From DASZTU01 sp035493835 (GTDB lineage: Bacteria; Pseudomonadota; Alphaproteobacteria; Rhizobiales; Devosiaceae), in contig DATJHO010000016.1 in assembly GCA_035493835.1 (NCBI GenBank), forward strand, positions 62,001 through 126,000: a stretch of 64,000 nucleotides of DNA, written 5' to 3'. Positions 51,931-60,626 of the stretch are shown here, piece after piece. The notes beneath the pieces are model-generated. The model saw only the letters and a program-made list of their open reading frames with translations. It was not told the DNA's origin and did not search any database. The stretch's first letter is position 1, and the number at the start of each line of letters is the position of its first letter. The position numbers and the translations under genes were made by a program.

Positions 51931-52570
51931 CGCCTCTAACTCCTTTCCGCCATTGTAGGGACGCCGGCGCCTGCCGAGGCGTAGGCACTGCGGGAACGAG
52001 GTCGAATGGGCCGCCTGCGGAAGGGCGCTGCGGCCGCGAGGCGAACCGCCGCCCAATCCGGGACAAGTTCCTCAGATTCAGTTCGCCGGAAGTTGGTACC
52101 AGCTCCAAGCTCGCTCGCTTGTCGCCGGGAGGCTCGCTTGCATGCTGAGCCTGTTGTCATTGTCTTCGCTCTCGAAACGACCCTGGAGCATTGAGGATAA
52201 TAGGGGGCGGGGGCAGGGCGCGACTGACAGATCGGACTAGCGATAGCGTCCTTTCTTCGGTCCCGGGTGTAGCGGCTCGCTAGAACGAATGACGCCGTCA
52301 CGCGACTGGCGTCCGCACAATCACTTTCAAAGGTAAGTTCTCGGGCAGTTGATCAGCTTCCAGCCGCGGCTTTTGCTCCTGCAGAACAGTCTCATGTGGA
52401 AAAGCCCGCCGCTCCGCTGGCAAAGCGTCAGCAATACTGCCAAACTGATGGGCTCCCATTCATAGTACTGATTGAGTCACGCCTCTGTCACGGGGGGCGT
52501 GTTTTAACGTTTCGTCAATCATGAGGCCTAGCTCAACTGAGAAAATGTCGCGGCAAGGGAGTGTCGTACA
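51931..52570. other. Gene-free region between glycosyltransferase and LuxR-type genes
   Basis: 640 bases with no frame that shows family features. It should contain divergent promoters for the GT4 gene and the LuxR-type regulator. No dyad or terminator was found with confidence. Confidence 0.4.
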
Positions 52571-53353
52571 ATGTTTGAAGTAAGCGCGATTAACACCGAA
52601 CAACAGATTTATGCGGTTCAGCATTCGGATCCGCAAAATGAGGTGGAGGCCCAGGGTGGAATACTAATTCTGGCGGATACGGGGGTTGCATTCCAGGGCC
52701 TGCTCCAGGCGGCCCAACGCTGCTTTCCCAAGCTCGACGTGACGCTGTCGAGCCAGTTGCCTGAGGATGACGGCGTCAGTCCGGCGCCGCGGCTCATTCT
52801 CATCTACGCCTTCGTGTTCCGGAACATTTCGGGGGTTGCGGCGCAGTGCCGCGAACGGTACCCCGCGACGCCGATAGCTCTAATGGTGGACGAGGCGTGG
52901 ACAGAGGTTCCGGGCCTGCGTGCACTGGTCAGCGAGCGGCTGGTGCAGGGCTTGCTGCCCCTGAGCATGCAGATCAATGTCTGGCTGGCTACGGTGTGGC
53001 TGCTGCTCAATGGCGGGGAATACTTCCCGGCGACCGCCATGGCCCGGCCGGGCGGCGCCTATCTGCCAGGCGGCGGCTACGGGGTTGGTTCGGCCTCGCG
53101 GCTGGGTGAACCCGGCTACAGCGCTGAAAAGGGCCTCTCGACGCGCGAGGGCCAGGTGCTCGAACTCATGTCGGAGGGGCTTCAGAACAAGCTCATTGCC
53201 GCCAAGATGGATCTCTCCGAGCACACGGTAAAGGTGCACGTGCACAACATCATCCGCAAGCTCAAGGTGCACAATCGTACCCAGGCGGCGGCGGTCTTCC
53301 GGTCCTTCGATCGGCGGCCGAGCTATCCGTCGGGCGGCCTGACCGCGAGCTGA
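52571..53353 (+). CDS. LuxR-type regulator with degenerate receiver
   Basis: 260 residues. The C-terminal LuxR helix-turn-helix (about 188-250) has LSTREGQVLELMSEGLQNKLIAAKM, LSEHTVKVHVHNIIRKLKVH and NRTQAAAV. The N-terminal 150 residues have a receiver-like pattern (GGILILADTGVAFQGLLQ) but the site of the phosphorylated Asp reads PRLILIYAFVFRN, so it is not a normal phosphoacceptor. It probably responds to a ligand or partner protein. Position next to the glycan genes suggests it controls them. AAGGGAG before the ATG. Confidence 0.85.
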   Translation: MFEVSAINTEQQIYAVQHSDPQNEVEAQGGILILADTGVAFQGLLQAAQRCFPKLDVTLSSQLPEDDGVSPAPRLILIYAFVFRNISGVAAQCRERYPATPIALMVDEAWTEVPGLRALVSERLVQGLLPLSMQINVWLATVWLLLNGGEYFPATAMARPGGAYLPGGGYGVGSASRLGEPGYSAEKGLSTREGQVLELMSEGLQNKLIAAKMDLSEHTVKVHVHNIIRKLKVHNRTQAAAVFRSFDRRPSYPSGGLTAS

Positions 53354-53807
53354 CCGGCACTTTCCGTCCCGGACCAGTCGGCGCCCGGCACGGGCCAGCA
53401 TCGAAATTTATTTTTTAGATTAACAGGCGAGGCGCGCGCTGCTGACGGCAGGGCGCGTTTCGCGTATTACGGCCTCGGCAAATCCCCGCCGGCCTCTCTC
53501 CCCAGTACGCGATCCACAGCATCGGATCGGAAACTTCCGGACGGGGAAAAAGACTTCCCCCACCGTTAACCCATCAACAAAATGACCTCGCGGATTTGGG
53601 GAAAATTGTTGAAAGAGTGCAGTAATTCTTCTAAAATAGTTGGGGTTAAAAGAGCATTGATCTGGCAAGCCTTTCTAACGGCGCAAAGACGCGGCCCAGT
53701 TTCCAAAACTAACTGAAGGAACTGGTGAAGAACTTCTAATTATATTTAAATCGAATGGAGGTAGGGGCTCGATCAGGCGCCGTCGACTGGGCGCCACGGA
53801 GATTTCG
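53354..53807. other. Gene-free region before the SARP-type gene
   Basis: No gene is supported. The stretch 53560-53760 is AT-rich for this genome and should carry the promoter of the downstream regulator. No dyad was found with confidence. Confidence 0.4.
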
Positions 53808-54605
53808 ATGCTTACGATGTTTCGGGCTGACGCAGAACCGAATCGAGTTTCGATCGTCCTCTTCGGCGAGTGCCACGTCTCGGTCGCCGGGAGGTATCTG
53901 AGCGGTGTTCCTTACGGCTTTTTTCGCATCGTCGCCTTCCTCCTGCTCGAGGGGCGCGGCCAGCCCGTGGCGCGCCGGCGGATCGGCCAATTGATGTGGT
54001 CGGAGAGCGGCCCGGCGCAGGCCAGTGCCGATATCCGGCAGACCGTGGCGCGGATCCGGCGCTTCCAGGATCAGCATGGGTTCCGCTTCATCGCGGCCGA
54101 TGCCTCAACTTTGTGGCTGGCCGAGGACGCCGAGATTTCCTGCGACCTGGTCGAATTCCTCACGAACCTGGAGAATACGTCCCCGACCGCAAGCATTCAG
54201 CTCTGCGAACTCTATCGCGGCGAACTGCTCGCGTCTCTTGGTTCGGCGGGTGCCGGCTACGAGGAGTGGCTGTCGTTCCAGCGGCCCTATATCCACGATG
54301 AATTCATTGACGCGGTCTCCAAGGCGATCCTGCCCGACAGCGGCCTCACGCGGCAGCAGCGCGATTTCTGCGCCCGGCGGCTCATGAAGGTCGATCCAAG
54401 CAATGAGGGCGCTTACCGGGCCCTTATGCGCGGCGCGGCGGAAACCGGGCAGATTTCGATGGTGCGGCACATCTTCGAGGATTGCACGCGCAAGCTGATG
54501 GACGAGCTCGGGGTGGGCCCGGACGAACAGACGGTACAATTGTTCCAGGAGCTGACGCGCGCCAGCAAGCCGCCGATCAGCAGGCGGGAGCCGGCTTCGC
54601 AATAG
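53808..54605 (+). CDS. SARP/BTAD-type transcriptional regulator
   Basis: 265 residues. An N-terminal winged-helix domain of the OmpR/SARP kind (about 14-105: VSIVLFGECHVSVAGRYLSG, LLEGRGQPVARRRIGQLMWS, QASADIRQTVARIRRF) followed by a helical BTAD domain (about 110-250), with DFCARRLMKVDPSNEGAYRALMRGAAETGQ and ending MDELGVGPDEQTVQLFQEL. It has no ATPase or sensor part, so it may act as a simple activator. GGAG lies before the ATG. It precedes the RND pump operon by 137 bases and may control it or the glycan genes. Confidence 0.85.
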   Translation: MLTMFRADAEPNRVSIVLFGECHVSVAGRYLSGVPYGFFRIVAFLLLEGRGQPVARRRIGQLMWSESGPAQASADIRQTVARIRRFQDQHGFRFIAADASTLWLAEDAEISCDLVEFLTNLENTSPTASIQLCELYRGELLASLGSAGAGYEEWLSFQRPYIHDEFIDAVSKAILPDSGLTRQQRDFCARRLMKVDPSNEGAYRALMRGAAETGQISMVRHIFEDCTRKLMDELGVGPDEQTVQLFQELTRASKPPISRREPASQ

Positions 54606-54742
54606 ACGGCACGGCCCCATCCGCCCCGACTGCGAGGAGACCTATGCCCCGGGGCTAGCAGGCACCTAGGGAGATTTGGCAGATTGTCGAACGCCGGCTG
54701 ATCTGGCATCAAACTACTGTCGATGGGGGTGCATCGCAGCGT

Positions 54743-55843
54743 ATGAGCATTACCGGTCCTCGTCAGCGCGGTGTTGTGGTTGTCGCCGTGCTGGCGCTGA
54801 CCTTGAGCGTTGCCGGCTGCTCGCCTCAGCCCAAGGCGGCGGAGCGGCCGCCCCGGACCGTCTCGGTCCTGCTGGCCAAGGCGCAGGATATTCCGCTCAC
54901 CGCCACGCTTTCCGGCGAAATTGCCGCGCAGGTACAGCACGATTTATCGTTCCGCGCCGGCGGACAGGTGGCCGACCTGTTGGTCGATGTCGGCGATCAC
55001 GTCAGGAAAGACCAGGTGCTGGCGCACCTCGATCCGCACGAATTACAGGCCAATGCGGATCTGGCCGCCGCCTCCGTCAGTTCGGCCCAGGCGCAAGTCA
55101 CCCAGGCGCAAGCCAATTTCGATCGCCAGAACGCGTTGTTCGGACAGGGCAACACCACCCGCGCCGACCTCGACTCGGCGCAGACGGCGCTGGACACCGC
55201 CAAGAGCGCGCTGGCCGGCGCCCAAGCCCAGGCCGCCTCTGCCAAGGATACGCTCGGCTATGCCGAACTCAGGGCGAACGCCGACGGCATCGTCGTTGCC
55301 CGGGCGGTTGAGGTGGGGCAGGTGGTCCAGGCGGCGCAGCCGGTCTATACCGTCGCCGAGGATGGGCCGCGCGATGCGGTGTTCCAAACCTATGAGCAGG
55401 GCCTTGTGGGCGTGCCCCGCGATGTGACGGTGAAAATCGTCCTCCTTTCCGATCCCAGCGTCGTCGCGACCGGCCATGTGCGCGAGATTTCGCCGACTAT
55501 AAATACCTCGACCGGGACGGTGCGGGTGAAGGTGGGGCTTGATCCCGGCTCGCCCGAAATGGCGCTGGGCGCCTCCGTCACCGGCTCGGTGCCCCTGCCG
55601 CCGGGGCATGGCTATGCGTTGCCGTGGAGCGCGCTGTTCCGCAACGAGACCGGTCCGGCGCTATGGGTCGTGGATCCGGGTACCGACAAGGTTTTCCTGA
55701 AACCGGTAGTCGTCGACCGCTATCTCGATGCGAGCGTCATCGTCGGCTCCGGGATTGCCGATGGCGAAATGATCGTCGCCACGGGGCTGCAATTGCTGAG
55801 GCCCGGCGAAAAGGTCAAGCCTGCATCGGGGAGCACGCCATGA
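54743..55843 (+). CDS. RND efflux adaptor lipoprotein 1
   Basis: 366 residues. Membrane-fusion protein of an RND pump. The signal ends with a lipobox (SVAGC, Cys27), so the mature protein is a lipoprotein. Lipoyl half FRAGGQVADLLVDVGDHVRK, an alpha hairpin rich in Ala/Gln (about 110-170, ASVSSAQAQVTQAQANF), then LRANADGIVVARAVEVGQVV and the beta-barrel part. It overlaps the second adaptor by ATGA, so the two adaptors are made together. Confidence 0.93.
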   Translation: MSITGPRQRGVVVVAVLALTLSVAGCSPQPKAAERPPRTVSVLLAKAQDIPLTATLSGEIAAQVQHDLSFRAGGQVADLLVDVGDHVRKDQVLAHLDPHELQANADLAAASVSSAQAQVTQAQANFDRQNALFGQGNTTRADLDSAQTALDTAKSALAGAQAQAASAKDTLGYAELRANADGIVVARAVEVGQVVQAAQPVYTVAEDGPRDAVFQTYEQGLVGVPRDVTVKIVLLSDPSVVATGHVREISPTINTSTGTVRVKVGLDPGSPEMALGASVTGSVPLPPGHGYALPWSALFRNETGPALWVVDPGTDKVFLKPVVVDRYLDASVIVGSGIADGEMIVATGLQLLRPGEKVKPASGSTP

Positions 55844-56934
55844 CCGCGCTCGCCCCCCGCCTCGTCCTGCTGGTCTTGGTGACCCTTGCGGCACTGCCGC
55901 TGGCGGCATGCGGGCAGCGGCCCGCCGAAGCCCAGGAAGACGTGGTTCGGCCCGTGCTGTCGGTCATCGCCCATCCGGTGACGCGGGAGACGGTGGGGCC
56001 CTATGTGGGCGACATCGAACCGCGCTATCAGACCCCGCTCAGCTTTCAGACCTCGGGGCGCATCATTTCCCGCCCGGTGCAGGTGGGCGATACCGTGACG
56101 AAGGGCGAACAACTCGCCTCGCTCGATGCCGCGGTCCAGCAGTTCCAACTGGCCTCGGCACAGGCCGATGTGGCGAGCGCGCAATCGACGTTCAACAATC
56201 TCTCGGCTGCCGAGGAGCGCGCCAAATCGCTCGTTGCCACCGGCGCCAGTGCCCAGGCGCAGCTCGATTCGGCGACCAGCGCCCGCGAGACCGCTGCGGC
56301 GCAATTGGCACAGGCCAAGGCGAGCCTCGCCCGTGCGCAGAATGAACTGACCTTTACGGCGATCATTGCCGGCTTCGATGGAGTCGTGGTCGCGGTCGGG
56401 GCAGAAGTCGGGCAGGTGGTGAGCGCCGGAGAGACAGTCGTCACCATCGCGCGGCCGGATGTGCGCGAGGCCGTGTTCGAGTTGCCCGAAGCTGAGGCGA
56501 AGTCGGTCGCCCCCGATTCCCGGTGGACGGTTTCGCTCGTCGACGCCCCCAATCAGCTGATGCAGGCCTCCGTTCGTGAGATTTCGCCGCTGATCAGCGC
56601 CTCGACACGCACCCAGACAGTACGGCTGTCGCTCGCCGATCCCCCGCCGGCCTTTCGCATCGGCGCCACCGTCAATGTCGCCTCCCAGCGCGAGGTGTCG
56701 GCGCAATATCCGCTGCCGCCGACCGCGCTGCTGGAGCAGGACGGCAAGACGCTGGTCTGGCTGGTCGATCCCAAATCGCTGAAGGTCAGCCAAAAGCTCG
56801 TCGCCGTGGGCGCGCGGACGGATGAGCGGATCCTCGTTACCAACGGGCTCAGCGATGGCGATCGGGTCGTGGTGGCGGGCGTCCACAGCCTGACCGATGG
56901 CGAGGTGGTGAAACTGGACGGTGAGGCTCCGTGA
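55840..56934 (+). CDS. RND efflux adaptor lipoprotein 2
   Basis: 364 residues. A second membrane-fusion lipoprotein (lipobox PLAAC, Cys24) with the same architecture as the previous gene: FQTSGRIISRPVQVGDTVTK, alpha hairpin (about 100-165), IIAGFDGVVVAVGAEVGQVV. The two share the fold but clearly differ in sequence. One-base TGATG overlap with the RND gene. Tandem dual adaptors with one pump are the layout of P. aeruginosa TriABC. Confidence 0.93.
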   Translation: MTALAPRLVLLVLVTLAALPLAACGQRPAEAQEDVVRPVLSVIAHPVTRETVGPYVGDIEPRYQTPLSFQTSGRIISRPVQVGDTVTKGEQLASLDAAVQQFQLASAQADVASAQSTFNNLSAAEERAKSLVATGASAQAQLDSATSARETAAAQLAQAKASLARAQNELTFTAIIAGFDGVVVAVGAEVGQVVSAGETVVTIARPDVREAVFELPEAEAKSVAPDSRWTVSLVDAPNQLMQASVREISPLISASTRTQTVRLSLADPPPAFRIGATVNVASQREVSAQYPLPPTALLEQDGKTLVWLVDPKSLKVSQKLVAVGARTDERILVTNGLSDGDRVVVAGVHSLTDGEVVKLDGEAP

Positions 56935-59900
56935 TGCGTTTCAACCTCTCCGAATGGGCGCTGCAGCATCGGTCCTTCGTCTGGTTCCTGATGGCGCTGG
57001 CGGTCATTGCCGGCATTTTCTCCTACCAGCGGCTTGGCCGCGAGGAAGATCCCAGTTTCGACATCAAGACCATGGTGATCCAGGCTTATTGGCCCGGCGC
57101 ATCGCTCAACGACACCATGGAGCAGGTGACCCAGCGGATCGAACGCGCGGTGCAGAACCTTGATACCCTCGATTATTCGCGCAGCCAGACCGTTCCGGGG
57201 GAAGCGACGATCTTCGTCAATCTCAAGGACTCGGTACGCGGCCGAGCCGTAAGCGACTCCTGGTACCAGGTCCGCAAGAAGGTCAACGATATCCTCTACC
57301 AGTTCCCACAGGGTATCCAGGGGCCGTATTACAATGACGAGTTCGGTACCGTTTACGGCAACATCTATGCCTTCACTTCCGATGGGCTGAGCTATCGCCA
57401 ATTGCGCGACTATGTCGAACAGGCGCGCGACGAGATCCTCACCATTCCCAATGTCGGCAAGGCCGACCCGATCGGGACGCAGGACGAGGTCATCTTCATC
57501 AATTTTTCGACCGAAAAGCTGGCGACGCTGGGGATCAGCACGCAGCAGGTGATCGATCAACTCCAGGCCCAGAACGCGGTAACGCCGGCCGGCGTGATCG
57601 AATCCGGCGCCGAGCAGGTGCAGGTGCGCGTGGGCGGCCAGTTCACCTCCGAGGAGGATCTAAAGAAGGTCAACCTCAAGCAGGGCGACAATTTCTTCCG
57701 CCTCGCCGACGTTGCCACCATCACCCGGGGCTACAAGGACCCGCCCGATCCGCTGTTCCGCTTCGATGGCCAGCCGGCGCTCGGGCTCGGCATCTCCATG
57801 ACCGCCAATGGCAATGTCCTCGAGTTCGGCAAGGCGCTCGAGGCGAAGATGACCGAGATCGAGAGCCGGCTGCCGGTCGGCGTCGGCGTCCATCTCGTTT
57901 CCGACCAGCCCCAGGTGGTGCGGGAAGCGGTCGGCGGCTTCACCAGTTCCCTGTTCGAGGCGGTGCTGATCGTTTTGGTCGTGAGCTTTCTCAGCCTGGG
58001 CCTGCGCGCGGGCTTCGTCGTGGCACTGTCAATCCCGATCGTTCTGGCGGTGGTGTTCGTCTTCATGGACGCCACCAACATTTCGCTGCAGCGCGTCTCG
58101 CTTGGCGCCCTGATCATTGCGCTCGGGCTTTTGGTCGATGATGCGATGATCACCGTCGAAATGATGGTCTCGCGGCTCGAGGCCGGAGACAAATTGCATA
58201 ACGCGGCAACCTTTGCCTTTACCTCGACGGCATTCCCAATGCTTACCGGTACGCTGGTGACAGTCGCCGGTTTTACGCCGATCGTGCTTAACCAGAGCAC
58301 GGCAGGCGAATATGTCGCGTCCCTCTTCTGGGTGATCTTTGCCGCGCTCATCATCTCGTGGTTCGTGGCGGTGCTGTTCTCGCCATTGATCGGCGTGCAA
58401 TTGCTGCCCAAGACGCTGAAACGGCTCGAAGAAAAGCCTCGGCGCTTTGCCAAATGGTTCGTCCGCACGTTGGTGATGGCGCTCCGCCACCGCTGGATCA
58501 CCATCGGGATCACGCTGGCGCTGTTCGCCGCCTCCATCGTGGGGCTTGGTTTCGTCCAGCAGCAGTTCTTCCCTGCTTCGGACCGGCCGGAAATCCTCAT
58601 CGACGTGACCTTGCCGCAGGACGCCAACATTCGCGCCACGCAGCGGCGCATGGATCAGATCGAGGCGAGCCTCAAGGGCGACGACGACATCGAGAGGTGG
58701 AGTTCCTATGTCGGGGAGGGCGCGGTGCGGTTTTATCTGCCGCTCGACAGCCAATTGGCAAATCCCTATTTCGCCCAGGCCGTTGTTGTCACGAAGGACC
58801 TCGACGCGCGGGCGCGGGTCAAGGCCAAGCTCGATGCCCTCTTGGCCGACCAGTTCTCCGATATCGACACGTTCGTCCACTTTCTCGATCTTGGGCCGCC
58901 GGTCGGCCGGCCGGTGCAGTATCGGATCAGCGGTCCGGACATCCAGAAGGTGCGCGGCTACGCCTTGCAGGTCGCGAGCCTCGTCGACGACAACTCGCAT
59001 ATCGGCAGCATCAATTTCGACTGGAACGAACCCGGCAAGTCCATCCAGATCGATATCCAGCAGGACAAGGCCCAGCAGTTGGGAGTGACCTCGCAAAGCG
59101 TCGCGCAGGTGCTCAACACGGTGGTCAATGGCGCCACCATCACCCAGGTTCGGGACAGCATCTACCTGGTCGACGTCATCGCCCGTGCCGAGAGCGAACA
59201 GCGGAATTCGGTCGAGACGCTGCAGAACCTGCAGGTGGCGACCGCTAGCGGGGTGCCGGTGCCGCTCGCCTCGTTCGCCAACATTCGTTATGGGCTCGAG
59301 CAGCCGACGGTCTGGCGCCGCGACCGGCAGCCGACCATCACCGTGCAGGCGACTGTCAACGACACGACGCAGCCAGCCACCATCAACAAGCAGCTCGCCC
59401 CCGCGATCAACGCCTTCAGCGCCAAATTGCCGGCCGGCTATCAGGTGGCCGTGGGCGGCTCGGAGGAGAGCAGCGCAAAATCCCAGAACGCGCTCGCCGC
59501 GACCCTCCCCATCATGGTGCTGCTGATCGTGGTCATCCTGATGGTGCAGTTGCAGAGCATCGGCCGGTTGCTGCTGGTGCTCAGCATCGCCCCGCTCGGG
59601 CTGATCGGGGTGGTCGCGGCGCTGCTTCCCACCGGCAAGCCGCTCGGCTTCGTCGCCATTCTCGGGGTGCTGGCGCTGGGCGGCATCCTGATCCGCAACT
59701 CGGTGATTCTCATCAGCCAGATCGATGCTTTCCGCGCCAGGGGCGATGATCCCTGGCACGCGGTGATCGATGCGACCGAGCACCGGATGCGGCCGATCCT
59801 GCTGACCGCCTCGGCGGCAAGCCTGGGCATGATCCCGATCGCCCGCGAGGTGTTCTGGGGGCCGATGGCCTATGCAATGATCGGCGGCATCATCTTTGCG

Positions 59901-60032
59901 ACGGTGCTGACGCTGTTCTTCCTGCCGGCACTCTACGTCGCCGCCTACCGCATCAAGCCGTCACCCGACACGCCAGAGGCGAGCGTTTTCCCGCCCGAGG
60001 CCATTCCGGAAACGGTTGCCAGCGAGAGCTAG
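56934..60032 (+). CDS. RND-family efflux permease
   Basis: 1032 residues, normal length. Inner-membrane proton-driven pump of the HAE/AcrB group with 12 helices, two large periplasmic loops, and the N-terminal FNLSEWALQHRSFVWFLMAL. Typical motifs: GREEDPSFDIKTMVI, GLLVDDAMITVEMM in helix 4 (two acids for proton transfer), and ILIRNSVILISQID in helix 10-11. Functional partner of the two adaptors; the TolC-type channel is not in this operon. Substrate unknown. Confidence 0.96.
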   Translation: MRFNLSEWALQHRSFVWFLMALAVIAGIFSYQRLGREEDPSFDIKTMVIQAYWPGASLNDTMEQVTQRIERAVQNLDTLDYSRSQTVPGEATIFVNLKDSVRGRAVSDSWYQVRKKVNDILYQFPQGIQGPYYNDEFGTVYGNIYAFTSDGLSYRQLRDYVEQARDEILTIPNVGKADPIGTQDEVIFINFSTEKLATLGISTQQVIDQLQAQNAVTPAGVIESGAEQVQVRVGGQFTSEEDLKKVNLKQGDNFFRLADVATITRGYKDPPDPLFRFDGQPALGLGISMTANGNVLEFGKALEAKMTEIESRLPVGVGVHLVSDQPQVVREAVGGFTSSLFEAVLIVLVVSFLSLGLRAGFVVALSIPIVLAVVFVFMDATNISLQRVSLGALIIALGLLVDDAMITVEMMVSRLEAGDKLHNAATFAFTSTAFPMLTGTLVTVAGFTPIVLNQSTAGEYVASLFWVIFAALIISWFVAVLFSPLIGVQLLPKTLKRLEEKPRRFAKWFVRTLVMALRHRWITIGITLALFAASIVGLGFVQQQFFPASDRPEILIDVTLPQDANIRATQRRMDQIEASLKGDDDIERWSSYVGEGAVRFYLPLDSQLANPYFAQAVVVTKDLDARARVKAKLDALLADQFSDIDTFVHFLDLGPPVGRPVQYRISGPDIQKVRGYALQVASLVDDNSHIGSINFDWNEPGKSIQIDIQQDKAQQLGVTSQSVAQVLNTVVNGATITQVRDSIYLVDVIARAESEQRNSVETLQNLQVATASGVPVPLASFANIRYGLEQPTVWRRDRQPTITVQATVNDTTQPATINKQLAPAINAFSAKLPAGYQVAVGGSEESSAKSQNALAATLPIMVLLIVVILMVQLQSIGRLLLVLSIAPLGLIGVVAALLPTGKPLGFVAILGVLALGGILIRNSVILISQIDAFRARGDDPWHAVIDATEHRMRPILLTASAASLGMIPIAREVFWGPMAYAMIGGIIFATVLTLFFLPALYVAAYRIKPSPDTPEASVFPPEAIPETVASES

Positions 60033-60094
60033 CGCATGATCCCGTATGGTCGCGAGAGCTTGGACACGATGCCGGCAGTGCGGCGTCGACATTG

Positions 60095-60190
60095 GGCGCA
60101 CCCCTTGCCACATCGTCATCCCCGGGGCTTGACCCGGGGACTGGCGAGGCATCATGGGTGGCCGGGTCAAGCTCGGCCACGACGAGTCGT
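60095..60190 (-). repeat. Dispersed repeat, family C copy 3 (inverted, internally deleted)
   Basis: The reverse complement follows copy 1: GGCCGAGCTTGACCCGGCC, GATGCCTCGCCA then GGGGATGACGATGTGGCAAGGGG, but the central CTACTGGA..GGCAGCATGGG part is missing. Its right edge meets the end of an antiporter remnant at about 60185. Confidence 0.65.
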
Positions 60191-60406
60191 GAGCCGGTTC
60201 GGCAGGCCGAGGCGCCCGGCGATTGCAACGGCGCTCACCGCGTCCGGTGGTGCCACGACCGCGCCAAGGATAAGCGCGGTTGGCGACGACAACACAGGCA
60301 TGGCCCAGCCCACCACGAGCCCGCCAGCCACCGCGCTGTGACGACCACTAGACAGCAGCACGCCCGGATTGAGGATCGTCCGCAGGCGCATTCGCAAGAG
60401 CCACCT
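60191..60406 (-). pseudogene. Truncated CPA1 cation/proton antiporter remnant
   Basis: About 72 codons on the minus strand resembling the N-terminal third of CPA1 (NhaP-like) antiporters. The core LILGAVVAPPDAVSAVAIAG and RLGLPNRL match the conserved ion-binding helix region of that family (usually PPDAV..AIARRLGLP). The frame then runs into the family C repeat and stops, and no N-terminus or remaining 400 residues are found. Inferred: a deletion or repeat insertion broke the gene. Only the short match supports it. The rest of the 60033-60626 interval holds the repeat and leader of the MFS gene; no other gene is seen. Confidence 0.6.
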
Positions 60407-60626
60407 GCACGCCGAGCCACCAAACCACCCATCAAGCGGGTGATCGTGTCGAGAATACATGATTGCAATCTGGTCGGCACGCTTTGCGCCGAACAGTGCA
60501 ATCCACGACGGCCAAGGTGGCCGGACCGGCCTTTCCGCTATTGACGCAGCGGCCGCATTGGCGAAAGGCTACCTCGTTCATTCAATCATTTTCTCCCAGA
60601 CGGCCGCCCGTCGCGAAAGAAACATC

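Noticed and set aside
58029..59783. 584-codon frame opposite the RND permease
   Set aside because: His/Arg/Asp-rich antisense shadow of a conserved pump gene, with no domain.
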